A DNA stretch of 5,180 nt from Pseudoflavonifractor sp047637855. GTDB lineage: Bacteria; Bacillota; Clostridia; Oscillospirales; Oscillospiraceae. Position numbers and translations under genes: made by a program. Under the pieces are notes generated by a model that was not told the origin of the DNA, did no database searches, and was given only the letters and a program-made list of their open reading frames with translations. Location of the stretch: contig JBLJBF010000130.1 of NCBI GenBank assembly GCA_047637855.1, positions 1 through 5,180 on the forward strand, in the 5' to 3' direction. This document shows, in pieces, positions 3,496-5,180 of this stretch; the stretch's first letter is position 1, and each line of letters starts with the position of its first letter.

Positions 3496-4846
3496 GACCG
3501 CCGCCGGGCTGCCGGGGCGGGTAGCCGCGGTCTATCGGGACCGCTTTGAGGTCGTCTGCGACGCCGGGCGCAGCCTTGCCCGACTGAAGGTGGGCGCGTA
3601 CCGTGACGGCCACGGCGACACCCCCACGGTGGGGGACTTTGTCCTGCTGGACTGGCAGGACGGGGGCGAGAGCCGCATTTTGAAAACTTTGCCCCGCAAG
3701 ACCTATTTCTCACGCCTGGACCCCTCCTCCTCCGGCCATGGGCCGCAGGCGGTGGCCGCCAACTTTAGCCGTGTCCTGCTGGTGCAGGCCCTGGGGCACG
3801 ACTTCAACCCCCGGCGGCTGGAGCGCTACCTGACGCTGGCGTGGCAGTCGGGGGCCGAGCCCGCCGTGGTGCTGACCAAGGCGGACACGGTGGAGGACTA
3901 CGCCCCCCAGTTCAGGATTGCCGGGCAGCTGGCGGGGCGGGCGGCGGTTCTCGCCGTCAGCGCCTTGACGGGGTACGGCATGGCCGAGCTGGAGCGCCTC
4001 CTGCCGCCGGGGGAGACCGCCGTGCTGCTGGGCTCCTCGGGCGCGGGGAAGTCCAGCCTGGTGAACGCCCTGGCGGGTGAGGAACTTATGGTAACCTCCG
4101 CCACACGGGAAAAGGATGGCCGGGGCAGGCACACCACCACCCACCGGCAGCTCATTTTGCTCCGGAGCGGCGCGCTGGTCATCGACACGCCGGGGATGCG
4201 GGAGCTGGGCATGTGGGATGTGAGCGAGGGGCTGGGGCAGAGCTTTTCCGACGTGGAGGCCCACCTGGGCCGCTGCAAATTCAGCGACTGCCAACACCAG
4301 ACTGAGCCGGGCTGTGCCGTCAAAGAGGCCATCCGGCGGGGAGAGCTGTCCCAGGAGCGGTGGGAGTCCTACCTGCGGCTGCGGGAGGAGGCGCGGTACG
4401 CCGACGACAAGGCGGGCTACCTGCGCAAGAAGCAGCAGCGGCACAAGGACATCTCCAAGGCCCGGCGGCAGCAGGAAAAGGCCCCCGACTACCGGCAGGA
4501 GCCCTGCCGGGAGAGCTTTACCTGCAAGGTCTGCGGCAGCGCGGTGGACCCCGGGGACGCGGGGACCGAGCACCGCAACCACTGCCCCAGATGCCTTGCC
4601 AGCGTCCACGTGGACCATCGGCCCGGGGACCGGGCCTCCCTCTGCGGCGGAATTATGGACGCTGTGGGCGTATGGGTGCGCAAGGGCGGGGAGTGGGCCA
4701 TCATCCACCGCTGCCGGGACTGCGGTGCCTTCAGCTCCAACCGCATCGCGGCCGACGACAACCCCGCGCTGCTCATGTCCATCGCCATGCGGCCCCTGGC
4801 CGCGCCCCCCTTCCCGCTCTGGCAGCTGGCCGGCGGAACCGAATAA
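3446..4846 (+). CDS. rsgA: Ribosome small-subunit GTPase RsgA fused to a C-terminal RNHCP domain
   Basis: This 466-residue protein has an OB-like N-terminal part (about 1-85), then a circularly permuted GTPase: G4 TKAD 144-147, G5 SAL 172-174, G1 GSSGAGKSS 196-204, an RHTTTH switch 228-233 and G3 DTPG 247-250. The RsgA zinc finger follows with C277, C282, H284 and C290. RsgA binds the 30S subunit, checks late maturation and releases factors on GTP hydrolysis; members usually end near 290-360 residues. Here a basic linker (about 326-350) leads to a full RNHCP domain (about 355-462): CKVC 360-363, the namesake RNHCP 377-381, CPRC 380-383, C400, CRDC 423-426, then N-R-I-A-A-D-D-N and R-P-L-A-x-P-P-F-P-L. 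RNHCP has no established function. The frame is continuous, so this is a true fusion. The start is TTG with GGAGG 9 nt upstream; no in-frame ATG occurs before residue 179. It is the only clear gene between the leader and a bidirectional terminator. Confidence 0.95.
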   Translation: MKIEDYGFDPTYFNGNETAAGLPGRVAAVYRDRFEVVCDAGRSLARLKVGAYRDGHGDTPTVGDFVLLDWQDGGESRILKTLPRKTYFSRLDPSSSGHGPQAVAANFSRVLLVQALGHDFNPRRLERYLTLAWQSGAEPAVVLTKADTVEDYAPQFRIAGQLAGRAAVLAVSALTGYGMAELERLLPPGETAVLLGSSGAGKSSLVNALAGEELMVTSATREKDGRGRHTTTHRQLILLRSGALVIDTPGMRELGMWDVSEGLGQSFSDVEAHLGRCKFSDCQHQTEPGCAVKEAIRRGELSQERWESYLRLREEARYADDKAGYLRKKQQRHKDISKARRQQEKAPDYRQEPCRESFTCKVCGSAVDPGDAGTEHRNHCPRCLASVHVDHRPGDRASLCGGIMDAVGVWVRKGGEWAIIHRCRDCGAFSSNRIAADDNPALLMSIAMRPLAAPPFPLWQLAGGTE

Positions 4847-4850
4847 AAAA

Positions 4851-4881
4851 GGCCCCCGCGGCGCTGCCGCGGGGGTCTTTT
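4851..4881. terminator. Bidirectional terminator between rsgA and metY
   Basis: CCCCCGCGG (4853-4861) and CCGCGGGGG (4867-4875) form a perfect 9-bp stem with a 5-nt loop. TCTTTT (4876-4881) follows on the plus strand, and the A6 run (4845-4850) gives CCTTTTTT on the minus strand. It can stop rsgA transcripts from the left and metY transcripts from the right; the first base is 5 nt past the rsgA stop. Confidence 0.9.
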
Positions 4882-4993
4882 AATTTACGGGAGCCGGCCT
4901 GTGCCCGAAAAAGGCCTGGGCGTTGGTGACTGCACCGCTCAGTTTAGCGCGGTCGCCGCGGAGAGGGACGGCCCCCTCCAGGCAAATGGGGGG
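4882..4993 (-). other. Spacer after metY with an in-frame open stretch
   Basis: Downstream of the metY stop on the minus strand the same frame stays open for 37 codons, from 4993 to a TAA at 4882-4880, including E-G-A-V-P-L-R-G-D-R-A-K-L and A-V-T-N-A-Q-A-F-F-G. It has no start codon with a ribosome site. In GC-rich DNA such a length can arise by chance. It may be an ancestral C-terminal tail or a repeat remnant. Confidence 0.25.
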
Positions 4994-5180
4994 TTACACC
5001 CCGGCCAGGGCGCGGTCCAGGTCGGCCAGGATATCTTTCACATCTTCAATGCCCACCGAGAGGCGGACCAGATCGGGGGCGACGCCCGCGGACAGGAGCT
5101 GCTCATCGTTCATCTGGCGGTGGGTGGTGCTGGCGGGGTGGAGGACGCAGGTCTTGGCGTCGGCCACATGGGTGGCGATG
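4994..5180 (-). CDS. metY: O-acetylhomoserine sulfhydrylase (3' part only)
   Basis: The last 61 codons are visible; the gene enters from the right edge and stops at TAA (4996-4994). The sequence I-A-T-H-V-A-D-A-K-T-C-V-L-H-P-A-S-T-T-H-R-Q, then L-L-S-A-G-V-A-P-D-L-V-R-L-S-V-G-I-E-D-V and D-I-L-A-D-L-D-R-A-L, is the C-terminal signature of the PLP-dependent Cys/Met metabolism family. THVADAKT is the form found in O-acetylhomoserine aminocarboxypropyltransferases, which make homocysteine (or methionine) from O-acetylhomoserine and sulfide (or methanethiol) in the cytosol. The PLP lysine and the N-terminal part are outside the window. A cystathionine gamma-synthase relative is the main alternative but less likely. 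It converges on rsgA. Confidence 0.9.
   Translation of the reverse strand, partial: IATHVADAKTCVLHPASTTHRQMNDEQLLSAGVAPDLVRLSVGIEDVKDILADLDRALAGV

Noticed and set aside
3710..4708. 332-codon minus-strand frame inside rsgA
   Set aside because: It is antisense to a fully motif-supported RsgA-RNHCP gene; low-complexity Pro/Gly/Leu-rich translation is typical of GC-rich shadows.
1..5180. CRISPR arrays, tRNA or rRNA genes, insertion sequences
   Set aside because: No regularly spaced repeats, no cloverleaf or rRNA-like sequence, and no transposase or terminal inverted repeats were found on reading both strands.

Overview
The window is GC-rich (clearly above half G+C, with strongly GC-biased third codon positions) but carries Firmicutes-style signals: strong GGAGG-type ribosome sites, TTG and GTG start candidates, and compact intrinsic terminators. 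Gene content (family-4 uracil-DNA glycosylase, RsgA, an O-acetylhomoserine sulfhydrylase, an HMA protein and a P1B ATPase) fits a high-GC anaerobic member of the Clostridia, for example Oscillospiraceae. That placement is inference from style, not from a marker gene.

Layout. At the left edge is the 5' end of a family-4 uracil-DNA glycosylase gene on the minus strand, with its own promoter at 150-178. Next comes a minus-strand operon of three genes transcribed right to left from about 2904: a P1B-type metal-transporting ATPase (1000-2880), a 71-residue HMA/CxxC metallochaperone (713-928), and a 99-residue relative of the RIC/ScdA/YtfE di-iron repair proteins (398-697). A hairpin-rich trailer containing a 40-bp near-perfect palindrome ends in an intrinsic terminator at 244-265. 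The operon promoter has a consensus-like -10, a poor -35, and a perfect FNR/CRP-family dyad (TTGAT-N4-ATCAA) centred at -41.5, the class II activator position.

Divergently, on the plus strand, a 565-bp gene-poor stretch (2881-3445) holds a promoter, a candidate structured RNA ending in a perfect terminator (about 3075-3265), a second long terminator hairpin (3299-3342) and a possible 34-codon leader ORF. It leads into rsgA (3446-4846), which encodes an RsgA GTPase fused to a complete C-terminal RNHCP domain. A bidirectional terminator (4851-4881) separates rsgA from the convergent 3' end of metY at the right edge.

The most unusual content is the metal operon. Its ATPase has CPG where known P1B pumps have CPC, SPC or CPH, ends in a HEAS-type TM8, and has no metal-binding domain of its own. 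The HMA protein is supplied in trans, and the RIC-like partner keeps the family's HG..HPEL and LT..YT.PEDAC signatures but lacks the di-iron ligands. With the FNR-type operator, this looks like a redox- or NO-responsive metal-handling module of unknown substrate. The RsgA-RNHCP fusion is a second lead, tying a domain of unknown function to 30S ribosome maturation.
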